The notes under the pieces are model-generated. The model was not told the DNA's origin, ran no database searches, and saw only the letters and a program-made list of their open reading frames with translations. 64,000 nucleotides of DNA from Desulfamplus sp964425195. GTDB lineage: Bacteria > Desulfobacterota > Desulfobacteria > Desulfobacterales > Desulfobacteraceae. This document shows positions 24,729-33,850 of the stretch, in pieces. Made by a program: the position numbers and the translations under genes. The stretch's first letter is position 1. Each line of letters starts with the position of its first letter. The stretch lies in the NCBI GenBank assembly GCA_964425195.1, contig CAYRLG010000011.1:47396-111395 (forward strand). The letters run 5' to 3'.

Positions 24729-27380
24729 ATGGAATTTAATGAGCACTATATTGAAGTTGCAGTTGCACTTCCAGTAAATCATACTTTTACATATAAGGTA
24801 CCTGAGCATCTTAATGAAAATGCTACCATAGGAATGAGAGTACTTGTTCCATTTGGTAGGCGAAGAGTTACAGGGTATGTTGTTGATATAAAAGAAAAAA
24901 ACAGTAGTGGATACGAGCCAAAGTTAATTCTTGATCTTCTTGATGATATACCGCTATTTCCCCCTTCTATGATCCCTCTATTTAAGTGGATTTCTAACTA
25001 CTACATTCATCCTATTGGAGAGGTTATCCGAACAGCCCTTCCAGTAGGTCTTGACAGCCATGATATCTCTTTAGTTGTTATCACCCCAAAAGGATTAGAA
25101 CAGCTGATGCTAAATCTTCTTACCCCTTCTGAATCCTATGTAATTAAACAGCTTCAAGCAACTGGAGATGGGATACTTCCTCTTAAATCGCTTACATATA
25201 TGGATAATAAAAGTGGCAGCACGAAGCCAAGCAGTAACAGCAAAACAACAGGAGTTGGTGATATAAATGGTAAAAACTCTGTAAGTCATGCCTTGATAAA
25301 AAAAATGGTCAATGACGAACTCATTGAGATAACATCTGAACTTAAAAGAGATAAAACACGTATAAAGATCGAGAAATTTATCTCAATATCTCCATCTTTA
25401 GATAAAATCCTATCTGAGATAGATAATTTAGATTCCAATGCTTTTTCCGACATATTATCAAAATTAAATATAGTATCAAAAAAACGTCAGGAGATTGTAA
25501 GAATTGTAAGAGAACATAAAGATATATCTTTAACCGCACTTAAAAAAGAGGTTCCAACAGCTCCTAAACTTGTCTCTATAATGGTTCAAGCAGGATATCT
25601 TACAACTTATGAAAAACAGGTATTTAGAGACCCATTTGGAGATACGGTTGAACCAGACACTCCGCCTAAACTTACAGACGAACAAGTCATTGTTGTAAAT
25701 CAGGTAAAAGATAATATAGATAGAGGTTTTCAAAGATATCTTCTAACTGGTGTTACTGGAAGTGGTAAAACAGAAGTTTATATGCGTCTTGTAACAGATG
25801 CTGTAAATAGAGGGTTAGGTGCAATTATGCTTGTTCCTGAAATCTCACTTATATCTCAGACAGAAAGACGCTTTAGGGCACGATTTGGCAACACAGTTGC
25901 AATACTTCATAGCGGTCTTTCTAAAGGAGAGATTCTTGATCAATGGTATAAAATAGCAAAGGGAGAGGTCTCAATAGTGATTGGTGCAAGATCGTCTATA
26001 TTTGCACCAGTTGAAAATCTTGGAATTGTTATTGTAGATGAAGAGCACGATACATCTTATAAGCAGGAGAGTGGCTTAAGATATAATGCAAGGGATATTG
26101 CAATAGTTCGGGCACAACAACGTAACATTCCGGTAATCTTAGGTTCTGCAACTCCATCAATACAGTCATACTATAACGCTTGTCTGGGTAAATTTCAGGA
26201 GCTTTTTCTTAAAAAACGGGTTAATCAAAACCCTCTTCCTCAGATTACGCTTGTCGATCTGAAAAAATATAAGGATTGTGGGTGGAAAGATAAACTTATT
26301 ACTCCAGAGTTATCTAAGGCTATATCTGAATGTTTGTCAAAAGGGGAGCAGGCATTGATATTTCTCAATCGCCGTGGATTTGCAACCTTTCCAGTGTGTG
26401 AATCGTGCGGGTCTGCGATCAAATGTAAATTTTGTGATATCACCATGACACTGCATAAAGATGAGGGTGAATTTAGATGTCATCTTTGCGGTTTTGCAAT
26501 ATCATCAACAGTAAATACAGCAAATATAAAAACATTAACAGGCAAAACTTTTTACAGCGTAAAAGTATCTTCAGATATCAGATGTGCAAAATGTGGCTCT
26601 GAAAAAATAAAGCCTTTAGGATTTGGAACAGAGAGGATTGAGAGTCTGCTTAAAGCAATCTATCCTGACGCAAGAATAATTAGGCTTGATCAAGATACAG
26701 GTGGAAAAAAAGGGTCAACTGTACAGATTTTAAAAAAGGTTAAAAACAGAACTGTTGATATTATTGTTGGTACCCAAATGCTTGCAAAAGGGCACGATTT
26801 TCCAGCAATTACTCTTGTTGGTGTGATATGTGCGGATCTCTCTTTAAATTTTCCAGATTTCCGTGCAGGAGAGAGAACTTTTCAGCTTCTTGCTCAGGTT
26901 GCAGGTAGAGCAGGAAGAGGAGATATATCCGGAAAAGTTATTATGCAGACATACAATCCAGAACATTTCAGTATTGAAGCATCTAAAAATCAAGATTTTG
27001 TGCAGTTTTACAATAGCGAAATCCCATTTAGAAAGGCGTTGTTATATCCTCCGTTTTCAAGAATTATTCAACTGAAAATTTCAGGGCTTGATATGGAAAA
27101 AGTAAAAACTCATGCCTTGATGGTTGGAGAGATGTGCCATAATTTTATTAATATGTACAATAAACAGGAGAGTTCTGAATCTATTCCTATTCAGATTTTA
27201 GGACCTATTGAAGCTGGAATACCAAAAATATCAATGCGTTATAGATGGCAGATTCTTCTTAAAAGCCCATCAGCAGCTCTTTTAAATAGAATAGTTCGCC
27301 ATCTTGTGGCAGATAAAAAAAGCTTTACAGCTAAAGATATATCAGTCGGCATTGATGTTGATCCATATTTTATGATGTGA
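24729..27380 (+). CDS. priA: Primosomal replication restart helicase PriA
   Basis: 3'-5' DNA helicase that reloads the replisome at stalled forks. It has 883 residues, longer than the usual 730-820. The N-terminal 3'BD domain begins YIEVAVALPVNHTFTYKVP. Helicase motifs are Walker A in LLTGVTGSGKTEVYMRLV, DEEH in IVIVDEEHDTSYKQ, and GSATPS. The zinc module has CESCG, CKFCD, CHLCG and CAKCG. Two insertions are seen: a Ser/Asn/Lys-rich segment near residues 158-188, and about 20 extra residues between CHLCG and CAKCG (near 597-620). Later motifs are GTERIESLL, VGTQMLAKGHDFP and QVAGRAGRGD. The ATG follows AGGAAG. The amidotransferase gene follows by 37 bp. Confidence 0.96.
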   Translation: MEFNEHYIEVAVALPVNHTFTYKVPEHLNENATIGMRVLVPFGRRRVTGYVVDIKEKNSSGYEPKLILDLLDDIPLFPPSMIPLFKWISNYYIHPIGEVIRTALPVGLDSHDISLVVITPKGLEQLMLNLLTPSESYVIKQLQATGDGILPLKSLTYMDNKSGSTKPSSNSKTTGVGDINGKNSVSHALIKKMVNDELIEITSELKRDKTRIKIEKFISISPSLDKILSEIDNLDSNAFSDILSKLNIVSKKRQEIVRIVREHKDISLTALKKEVPTAPKLVSIMVQAGYLTTYEKQVFRDPFGDTVEPDTPPKLTDEQVIVVNQVKDNIDRGFQRYLLTGVTGSGKTEVYMRLVTDAVNRGLGAIMLVPEISLISQTERRFRARFGNTVAILHSGLSKGEILDQWYKIAKGEVSIVIGARSSIFAPVENLGIVIVDEEHDTSYKQESGLRYNARDIAIVRAQQRNIPVILGSATPSIQSYYNACLGKFQELFLKKRVNQNPLPQITLVDLKKYKDCGWKDKLITPELSKAISECLSKGEQALIFLNRRGFATFPVCESCGSAIKCKFCDITMTLHKDEGEFRCHLCGFAISSTVNTANIKTLTGKTFYSVKVSSDIRCAKCGSEKIKPLGFGTERIESLLKAIYPDARIIRLDQDTGGKKGSTVQILKKVKNRTVDIIVGTQMLAKGHDFPAITLVGVICADLSLNFPDFRAGERTFQLLAQVAGRAGRGDISGKVIMQTYNPEHFSIEASKNQDFVQFYNSEIPFRKALLYPPFSRIIQLKISGLDMEKVKTHALMVGEMCHNFINMYNKQESSESIPIQILGPIEAGIPKISMRYRWQILLKSPSAALLNRIVRHLVADKKSFTAKDISVGIDVDPYFMM

Positions 27381-27417
27381 AGTGAAGATTACATAGTGTG
27401 ATCAAATAGGGATGTAA

Positions 27418-28113
27418 ATGATGATGAACCAAATATTAAAAAAGAATAATAATAATAATATAAAACCAAGGCTTCTTGTGATAGACAACTATGACTCTTT
27501 CACATACAACTTAGTACAGATGTTTATCCCTTTTAATCTTGAGATTATTGTAAAGCGGGCGGATAAGATTACTGTACAGGATGCTTGGACTCTAAAACCT
27601 GATTATCTTCTTATAAGCCCTGGACCTAAAGATCCTGCTCATGCAGGGATTTCAAATGAGGCAATTGCATATTTTTACGATAAAGTGCCAATTCTTGGAG
27701 TTTGTTTAGGAATGCAATGTCTAAATGAGGTTTTTGGAGGAAAAACAAAAAGGGCTCCGGTACCTGTTCATGGAAAAATAGATATGATAATTCATAAAGA
27801 ACAGGGGATTTTTAGAGGAATGCCATCGCCTTTTGCAGCCGCACGTTATCACTCCCTTGTAATTGAACCAGCCAGTATGAGCCCCGATTCTCTAAATCAG
27901 AAGGCTTTTGATAGAAGTAAGAGAGCAACTATTTGGGAAACTAAAATTGATAAACAATCATCTTTTCCAAATGTTATTACTACAGCATGGAATAGTGAAG
28001 GGCTTATTATGGGTGTTGAGCTTGAAGAGTTTCCTGTTTATGGAGTTCAGTTCCATCCTGAAAGTTTTATGACAGAAAATGGCGAGATTCTTATTCGTAA
28101 CTTTCTCAGTTGA
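27418..28113 (+). CDS. pabA: Aminodeoxychorismate/anthranilate synthase glutaminase subunit
   Basis: Class I glutamine amidotransferase that supplies ammonia to a chorismate-using partner, for p-aminobenzoate (folate) or anthranilate (tryptophan). It has 231 residues, slightly long owing to an Asn-rich N-terminus (KKNNNNN) and an insertion near residue 155-180. Motifs are VIDNYDSFTYNLVQ, LLISPGPKDPAHAG, the nucleophile Cys in GVCLGMQCLNEVFGG, and the His-Glu pair in GVQFHPESFMTENG. Three ATG codons in a row (27418, 27421, then one Met more) make the exact start uncertain. No PabB or TrpE gene adjoins it, so the pabA/trpG choice is open. Other folate genes in the window mildly favour pabA. A strong terminator follows. 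Confidence 0.85.
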   Translation: MMMNQILKKNNNNNIKPRLLVIDNYDSFTYNLVQMFIPFNLEIIVKRADKITVQDAWTLKPDYLLISPGPKDPAHAGISNEAIAYFYDKVPILGVCLGMQCLNEVFGGKTKRAPVPVHGKIDMIIHKEQGIFRGMPSPFAAARYHSLVIEPASMSPDSLNQKAFDRSKRATIWETKIDKQSSFPNVITTAWNSEGLIMGVELEEFPVYGVQFHPESFMTENGEILIRNFLS

Positions 28114-28124
28114 TTAAAACAAAC

Positions 28125-28160
28125 AAGGGTTACAGTTTAATGGCTGTAACCCTTTGATTT
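28125..28160. terminator. Strong bidirectional terminator between pabA and tRNA-Gln
   Basis: The 11-bp stem AAGGGTTACAG (28125-28135) with CTGTAACCCTT (28144-28154) has an 8-base loop. Downstream on the plus strand is TTGATTTTA, and on the minus strand GTTTGTTTTAATC. It can stop both pabA and the reverse tRNA transcript. Confidence 0.88.
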
Positions 28161-28164
28161 TACT

Positions 28165-28238
28165 TGGCTGGGTGACAAGGATTCGAACCTCGATTGACGG
28201 AGTCAGAGTCCGCAGTCCTACCGTTGGACGATCACCCA
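28165..28238 (-). tRNA. tRNA-Gln (anticodon CUG)
   Basis: Folds as a cloverleaf on the minus strand. The acceptor stem TGGGTGA pairs with TCACCCA, followed by discriminator G and an encoded CCA. The anticodon loop CTCTGAC lies on the stem GCGGA/TCCGT (last pair G-T), with CTG at 28206-28204. The T-arm has GGTTCGAATCC. The first base U and G73 are usual glutamine identity features. It lies downstream of guaB on the same strand and may be cotranscribed with it or separate. Confidence 0.95.
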
Positions 28239-28358
28239 GTGAATGATGGAGTGCTTTATACATCATGGTACTCTTTGAGTCAATATCTTATGTTATTAAC
28301 AATCAACTTTTTTATAAACTCAAATATCAACTAAATAGTGCGGATTTTCTTTCTAAAA

Positions 28359-29831
28359 CTATTTAATGCTTTCAACACTATAATTTGGTGCCTCTTTGGT
28401 TATAATTACATCATGCACATGACTCTCTCTGAGTCCTGCTGCGGTAATTTTGACAAATTGAGCTTTTTGTCTCAACTCTTCAACTGTTAGAGCACCAAGA
28501 TAGCCCATTCCAGCTTTAAGTCCACCTAACATCTGAAAAAGATTTTCTCTAATTGTACCTCGGTAGGGGATTCTACCTACAATCCCTTCAGGAACAAGCG
28601 TCTCATCATCTTCGTGATCTTTTTGGTAATAGCGGTCGCTGCTCCCTTTTTTCATCGCCTCTACAGAACCCATGCCACGGTAGGCTTTATATTTTCTACC
28701 CTGAAATATGACAATTTCGCCAGGACTCTCCTGAGTTCCTGCAAGAAGACTCCCAAGCATAACACTATGAGCACCAGCACCAATAGCTTTTGTTATATCT
28801 CCTGAAAATTTAATGCCACCATCTGCAATTATAGGAACGCCAGTTTTATCTGATACCTCTTTGCAGTTTAAGATCGCGGAGAGTTGTGGAACACCAACAC
28901 CAGCAACAATTCTTGTTGTGCAGATAGAGCCTGGTCCTATTCCAATTTTTACAGCATCAGAGCCAGCGTCAATAAGAGCTTTTGCACCAGCAGAGGTTGC
29001 AACATTACCAGCAATAACCTGAGCGTCAGGAAAAGAGTGTTTTATCTTTTTTACGGCACTGATGACATTGAGTGAATGACCATGCGATGTGTCGATAACA
29101 AGAGCATCTGCCCCCGCATTTAAGAGAGCTTCAACACGATTCATCATGTCAGAACCAACTCCTATTGCTGCCCCTGTTCTTAATCGCCCCATTGAATCTT
29201 TGCAGGCATTTGGATATTTTTTAATTTTTTCAATATCTTTTATAGTAATCAACCCTTTTAATTTTCCCTCTTTATCAACTACAAGTAGTTTTTCAATTCT
29301 GTGTTGATGTAGCATTTTTTTGGACTCTTCTAAAGAGCATCCTTCAGGAACTGTAACAAGATTTTCTTTAGTCATAACCTCTTTTACAGGTTTTTGCAGC
29401 TCTGTTTCAAATCTTAAATCTCTGTTTGTTACAATACCTACTAATTTATCACCTTCAGTTACTGGAATGCCCGAGATTCTGTATTTTGCCATTATCTCAA
29501 GAACGTTTGAGATTGGAGCCTCAGGAGAGATCGTGATGGGGTCAACAATCATACCACTTTCTGATTTCTTGACTCTGTCAACTTCAATTACCTGCTCTTC
29601 AATACTTAAATTTCTGTGTATAAATCCAATTCCTCCCGCTCTTGCCATACTGATTGAGGTGAGTGCTTCAGTTACAGTATCCATTGCAGCACTTACAATT
29701 GGAATATTAATATTAAGTTCTCTGGTAAGTCTTGTATGGGTTTGAACAGCATCTGGCAAAATTGATGAATATTCAGGTACAAGCAGGACATCATCAAAAG
29801 ATAGCCCAAATTCAGGTAATATGTTACTCAT
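28359..29831 (-). CDS. guaB: Inosine-5'-monophosphate dehydrogenase
   Basis: NAD-dependent oxidation of IMP to XMP, the first step from IMP to GMP. It has 490 residues, the standard bacterial length. The TIM barrel is split by two CBS domains (about 95-205; GIPVTEGDKLVGIVTNRDLR and LLVVDKEGKLKGLITIKDI). The catalytic-cysteine loop is GIGPGSICTTRIVAGVG, and the flap region has KKGSSDRYYQ. The start LPEFGLSFDDVLLVPEYS is typical. The ATG is preceded by AGGAGG. guaA is not adjacent. Confidence 0.97.
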   Translation of the reverse strand: MSNILPEFGLSFDDVLLVPEYSSILPDAVQTHTRLTRELNINIPIVSAAMDTVTEALTSISMARAGGIGFIHRNLSIEEQVIEVDRVKKSESGMIVDPITISPEAPISNVLEIMAKYRISGIPVTEGDKLVGIVTNRDLRFETELQKPVKEVMTKENLVTVPEGCSLEESKKMLHQHRIEKLLVVDKEGKLKGLITIKDIEKIKKYPNACKDSMGRLRTGAAIGVGSDMMNRVEALLNAGADALVIDTSHGHSLNVISAVKKIKHSFPDAQVIAGNVATSAGAKALIDAGSDAVKIGIGPGSICTTRIVAGVGVPQLSAILNCKEVSDKTGVPIIADGGIKFSGDITKAIGAGAHSVMLGSLLAGTQESPGEIVIFQGRKYKAYRGMGSVEAMKKGSSDRYYQKDHEDDETLVPEGIVGRIPYRGTIRENLFQMLGGLKAGMGYLGALTVEELRQKAQFVKITAAGLRESHVHDVIITKEAPNYSVESIK

Positions 29832-29997
29832 TTTTTAAATCCTCCTGTTAAGGCAAAGAGTGTTATGAAAAAAATAAAATTTTTTAGTACATAGCTAAAA
29901 TTCATTATAGGAACTTTTTTTTAAATCTCATCGCTTCTTGTGAGCTTGATTTATTATTGAGCCGTGCTTTCTATCAGATATGATAGCTCAAATCAAA

Positions 29998-30534
29998 TCA
30001 TATTCTTTTGGTTTTCCAATAGGTTCTATGCCAATAAGGATTGTTAAGTTCAGAAATGGTAACCCCTTGACTTGTTGATGCGTGTAGAAAGTGCCCATCA
30101 TCTATATAAACTCCAACGTGCCTGTCGAACAGTCCAGTTTTGAAAAAGATCAAATCTCCAGCTCTCCACGCTCCTGTATCAATATGCACTCCTAAATTAA
30201 CCATCTCTTCAGTTGTTCTTGGAAGTATGATACCAAATTTATATTTAAATGTAATATAGACAAAACCAGAGCAGTCAATACCATTTTTATTTAACCCACC
30301 CATTCGATACCTTGTCCCTTTCCACTCTCTATATTGGCTATAGAGTTCTTGTTTGACAAAACTTGAGTTTTTAAGACTTCTATCTTCTATATAAGTCTCT
30401 TCAGGTATCTCTAAAGGCTCTATTTTAGTACTACATCCCCCAATTAGGCTTATTATTAGTAATAGAATAATAAATATATAGAGTTTAAAAATATTTAAAT
30501 AATATCTATTCGTCACTATTGTTTTACTCCACAT
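29998..30534 (-). CDS. NlpC/P60 family lipoprotein, probable peptidoglycan hydrolase
   Basis: 178 residues. A hydrophobic segment ends in the lipobox LIGGC, so it is probably a lipoprotein. The C-terminal NlpC/P60 domain has the catalytic Cys in GIDCSGFVYITF, His in RHVGVYIDD and a third polar residue (His) in HFLHAST. It is expected to cut peptide bonds in the cell-wall stem or cross-link. The first ATG (30534) has no ribosome binding site. An in-frame GTG at 30516 has GGAG nine bases upstream and may be the true start, giving a more compact signal peptide. The YejE-like gene is 48 bp upstream on the same strand. Confidence 0.9.
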   Translation of the reverse strand: MWSKTIVTNRYYLNIFKLYIFIILLLIISLIGGCSTKIEPLEIPEETYIEDRSLKNSSFVKQELYSQYREWKGTRYRMGGLNKNGIDCSGFVYITFKYKFGIILPRTTEEMVNLGVHIDTGAWRAGDLIFFKTGLFDRHVGVYIDDGHFLHASTSQGVTISELNNPYWHRTYWKTKRI

Positions 30535-30582
30535 TATTTTTGTATAATGATTGATAAAAGAGATGTAATTATAAAAAAATTT

Positions 30583-31653
30583 CTATTCATAAAAAGAGTA
30601 CATCTTAGGATCGTAAGCCTCTCTTATCCCCTCTCCTGTAAAAGTTACAATCATAAGGGTAATAACAAGTGCAGATACTACAGAGCTTGAAATCCACCAT
30701 GCACTCATATTACTCCAACCCTGTTGCAGAAGTTCGCCCCAGCTTGGAGTTGGTGCAGGAAGACCAAATCCTAAGTAGTCAAGTGAGGTAAGAGCAACAA
30801 TACCTCCTGATATAGCAAATGGAATGTAGGTAACAATAACCGAAATTGTATTTGGGATTATATGTTTAAAAATAACTCTAAAGTGTGATGCTCCAATTGA
30901 TCTTGCTGCAAGAACATACTCTCTCTCCTTCTCTTTATATGTAATCGTTCGCATAACCCATGTCATATTTATCCAGCCGAAAAATGCCATGATTAAAAGC
31001 AGCACCATAAAATTTGGAACAACAATAGAAGAGACAATAATAACTACATATAAAAAAGGGACATTGCTCCATATCTCAAGAACTCTTTGAAAAAAAAGAT
31101 CAAATTTCCCTCCAAAATAGCCCATAGTACACCCGAGAGTTATTCCAATTGAATAGTCTAATATAAGCAAAATAAGTGAGAATATAACGGCTGTTCTGAA
31201 TCCATAGACTAAGCGTGCCAAAATATCTCTGCCTACATTATCTGTGCCCATAAAATGCCTTTCGGAAAAAGAGGGTGGAAAAGGTGGGTAGCTGTTCTCT
31301 TTAAGATCATTCTCATAAGGATTAAAAGGGATAAGAGGCATTATGACAAAGTTGTTGCTGATTTTACCATGCTTTATATCTATAGATTTTTCTGTTTTAA
31401 ATTTTTTTTGAAGTTCTCTGTAATTTGTCTCATATTCATAATTAAGATCAAAGGTTTTTCCCGGAATCATATTTGTGTATGTGGGAAACCACAACTTACC
31501 GTTGTAATAGACTATAAGTGCTCGGCTATTTATAAATAGTTCTGCAAATATTGAAATTAAGAGCATTATAATAAGTACTATAAAAGAGAAAAATCCTCTT
31601 TTTATAGATATAAATCGTTTCCATTTCTTTTTTGTCAGAGGGTTGAGTAGCAT
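30583..31653 (-). CDS. ABC transporter permease, YejE-like
   Basis: Inner-membrane permease of the peptide/nickel (DppC/OppC) class, 356 residues, with the large periplasmic loop after TM1 that marks YejE of microcin-C-type and peptide importers (YYNGKLWFPTY, FDLNYEYETNYRELQ, FMGTDNVGRDILARLVYG). The EAA loop is visible as AARSIGASHFRVIFKHIIPN. The C-terminal GFGLPAPTPSWGELLQQG is family-typical. YejA, YejB and YejF partners are absent on both sides: upstream is a divergent EamA gene and downstream is an NlpC/P60 lipoprotein. Partners may be encoded elsewhere. Confidence 0.9.
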   Translation of the reverse strand: MLLNPLTKKKWKRFISIKRGFFSFIVLIIMLLISIFAELFINSRALIVYYNGKLWFPTYTNMIPGKTFDLNYEYETNYRELQKKFKTEKSIDIKHGKISNNFVIMPLIPFNPYENDLKENSYPPFPPSFSERHFMGTDNVGRDILARLVYGFRTAVIFSLILLILDYSIGITLGCTMGYFGGKFDLFFQRVLEIWSNVPFLYVVIIVSSIVVPNFMVLLLIMAFFGWINMTWVMRTITYKEKEREYVLAARSIGASHFRVIFKHIIPNTISVIVTYIPFAISGGIVALTSLDYLGFGLPAPTPSWGELLQQGWSNMSAWWISSSVVSALVITLMIVTFTGEGIREAYDPKMYSFYE

Positions 31654-31835
31654 ATCATAATATACCTTTATCTATTTTATCTATGCTGCAATAATAACTG
31701 GTGTAATTTTAATTATCTGAAATATTTACCACTTGAAAATACACAAAAAGCGTGATTAACTCCAGATAAAAAAGATGTATATCACCTTTATTTCTGCCTA
31801 TTTAGGGCATACTTGGTATAAGGAAGAGAGATAGC

Positions 31836-32858
31836 ATGAAAATAGTAGAAGCAGCAGATTTTCCAGTAGCAAATTTTCAAAATATAGAGAATACCATAAA
31901 AGTAGAGGATATCTCTACCAATTTAAGCAATAGAAATGATAATCTTACATTTAAAGCATCTTTATATACAGCGTTTCTTTGCATTCTATTTGGAGCAAAC
32001 ACTGTTGCAATAAAGATAAGTCTCGCAGGAGTTGGTGTTTTTACAAATGCTGGTATAAGATTTGCTCTTGCATCAATTGCACTTGTTTTGTGGGCAAAAA
32101 TTACTAAACAGTCGCTCAGCTTTAACAGATACCAGGGTTATAAACTTTTAATTCTCTCCTTGATATTCACTTTCCAGCTATCAGCTTTTTATTATGGATT
32201 AAGTATGACAACAGCATCTCATGGAACATTGATTTCCAATCTTCTGCCATTTGTCGTGTTAATTCTTGCCCATTTTTTTATACAAGGAGATCGGATAAGC
32301 ATAAATAAGATAGGTGGAATAGCCTTAGGTTTTATGGGGGTTCTGTTTCTCTTTTTTGATTACCATGATATATCAGGAAATATGATGATAGGAGATGTGG
32401 TAATAGTCATTGCTGTCTGTCTTTGGGGGTGCAGTGCAGTTTATACAAAAAGGGTGATTTGTGAAATAAGCGTTATTCAGATAACCTTGTATCCTATGAT
32501 ATTTGGAACTCCTCTGTTCTTTGTTGCTGGCTTCTTATGGGATGCTCAGATGCTCAAAGTTATAGATTCTACCATTATTCACTCAATTTTCTATCAAAGT
32601 TTTATTACTGCTGCTTATGGTTTTATTGCATGGAATCGTCTTCTTTGTAGATTTGGTGCAACAGCAATACACTCATTTGTATTTATTATGCCAGTTTCCG
32701 GAATATTCTTTAGTGTATTATTGCTTGATGAGCCTTTAACACTAAATATTATACTATCAATAGTGTTGATTATAGTTGGTATGGTTATTGTAAATCGGCA
32801 TGGGAATGTCAATAAGAATAGTGTTAATTTAAAAGGGCATGATTGCAGTAATCTTTAG
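31836..32858 (+). CDS. EamA/DMT superfamily transporter
   Basis: 340 residues with about ten membrane segments in two EamA repeats (about 45-180 and 190-320). Segments include ALYTAF-like entry helices (LYTAFLCILFGANTVAIKI), ISNLLPFVVLILAHFF at the end of repeat 1 and FIMPVSGIFFSVLLLDEP in repeat 2. A hydrophilic extension of about 40 residues precedes the first helix. The substrate of such exporters cannot be predicted. Its 3' end overlaps the convergent murI gene by 35 bp. The ATG has AGGAAGAG upstream. Confidence 0.88.
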   Translation: MKIVEAADFPVANFQNIENTIKVEDISTNLSNRNDNLTFKASLYTAFLCILFGANTVAIKISLAGVGVFTNAGIRFALASIALVLWAKITKQSLSFNRYQGYKLLILSLIFTFQLSAFYYGLSMTTASHGTLISNLLPFVVLILAHFFIQGDRISINKIGGIALGFMGVLFLFFDYHDISGNMMIGDVVIVIAVCLWGCSAVYTKRVICEISVIQITLYPMIFGTPLFFVAGFLWDAQMLKVIDSTIIHSIFYQSFITAAYGFIAWNRLLCRFGATAIHSFVFIMPVSGIFFSVLLLDEPLTLNIILSIVLIIVGMVIVNRHGNVNKNSVNLKGHDCSNL

Positions 32859-33684
32859 GTAAACTTTCTAGATAAACCTCTTTACCCCAAAGGGTTGAAG
32901 TTACCTGTTTTACATGTAAAATAGAACCTGTTGTAAAAAATTTTTCTACACCAACATTTTCTGGCATAGCAGATATTTGACGGGTAGCAAGTTGGCGAGA
33001 TAGCTCTCGAGCAACAGGAGCTGCAGGATCAATTATATTAACACCTGAGCCTACCATCTCTTGAATCAATCCCCCGAGAAACGGATAATGGGTACATCCT
33101 AACACAATGGTATCTGCACCGTTGTCAATCAATGGAGAAAGATACCCATTGAGCATCGATCGTGTTGAGACGGTAGCAAGTTCAGCTCGTTCTACTTGTT
33201 CTACAAGTCCTGGGCATGGCTGTAAAAGAACTTTAACATTACCCCCATACATGGAACAGAGACGAGAGACATTGGAGCTTGCAATAGTCTGAGTTGTAGC
33301 AAGCACTCCAACTACACCAGATTTTGTTATGCTTGCTGCTGGTTTTATGGCGGGCTCAATGGCAATAATTGGTACTGGGCACCATGAACGAAGTCTGTTT
33401 ATAGCTACTACGGTAACTGTATTGCATGCAACTACCAATGCTTTTACATTAGCATTAAGTAGAAAATGGGCAATTGCAGCTGCGCGATGTTCGATAAAAT
33501 TAGCTGAGCGATTACCATAAGGTGCATATCCTGAGTCTGCAACATATATTAGATTTTCTGCAGGAAGATACCTGCGAATCTCTCTAAGAACAGACAACCC
33601 TCCAACACCAGAGTCAAATACACCCACAGGGGAGTCTGATCTGTAAAGTTGTGAATTCGCCTTTATATTGTTATTATTGAGCAC
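32824..33684 (-). CDS. murI: Glutamate racemase
   Basis: Makes D-glutamate for peptidoglycan from L-glutamate without a cofactor. It has 286 residues. Motifs are PVGVFDSGVGGLSVLREI, VADSGYAPYG, the first catalytic Cys in ALVVACNTVTVVAI, and the second in VLGCTHYPFL. The start codon is GTG at 33684, with AAGGA eight bases upstream. The N-terminus before VFDSG is extended by about 20 residues. It is convergent with the EamA gene and overlaps it by 35 bp. It is transcribed alone as far as can be seen. Confidence 0.96.
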   Translation of the reverse strand: MLNNNNIKANSQLYRSDSPVGVFDSGVGGLSVLREIRRYLPAENLIYVADSGYAPYGNRSANFIEHRAAAIAHFLLNANVKALVVACNTVTVVAINRLRSWCPVPIIAIEPAIKPAASITKSGVVGVLATTQTIASSNVSRLCSMYGGNVKVLLQPCPGLVEQVERAELATVSTRSMLNGYLSPLIDNGADTIVLGCTHYPFLGGLIQEMVGSGVNIIDPAAPVARELSRQLATRQISAMPENVGVEKFFTTGSILHVKQVTSTLWGKEVYLESLPKDYCNHALLN

Positions 33685-33761
33685 AGTATAAATCCTTATA
33701 TTATTTGCTCTATCTTATCTTGCTTTTTTAACGACTATAATTTTAAGTTATACTACTCTTG

Positions 33762-33780
33762 GTCATAAGTTGAGTTTTAC
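33762..33780 (+). repeat. Intergenic repeat, copy A
   Basis: GTCATAAGTTGAGTTTTAC, with TATACT 13 bases before it and GCTAAATTT 11 bases after it. It closely matches a sequence at 53129-53147 with the same TATACT spacing (17 of 19 bases identical). It lies in the gap upstream of murI. Confidence 0.5.
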
Positions 33781-33850
33781 ATATTAAAAAGCTAAATTTG
33801 CGACCATTTAAAGTATAATCTGTCTAATCTAAAGTGAATAGTGAATAATT

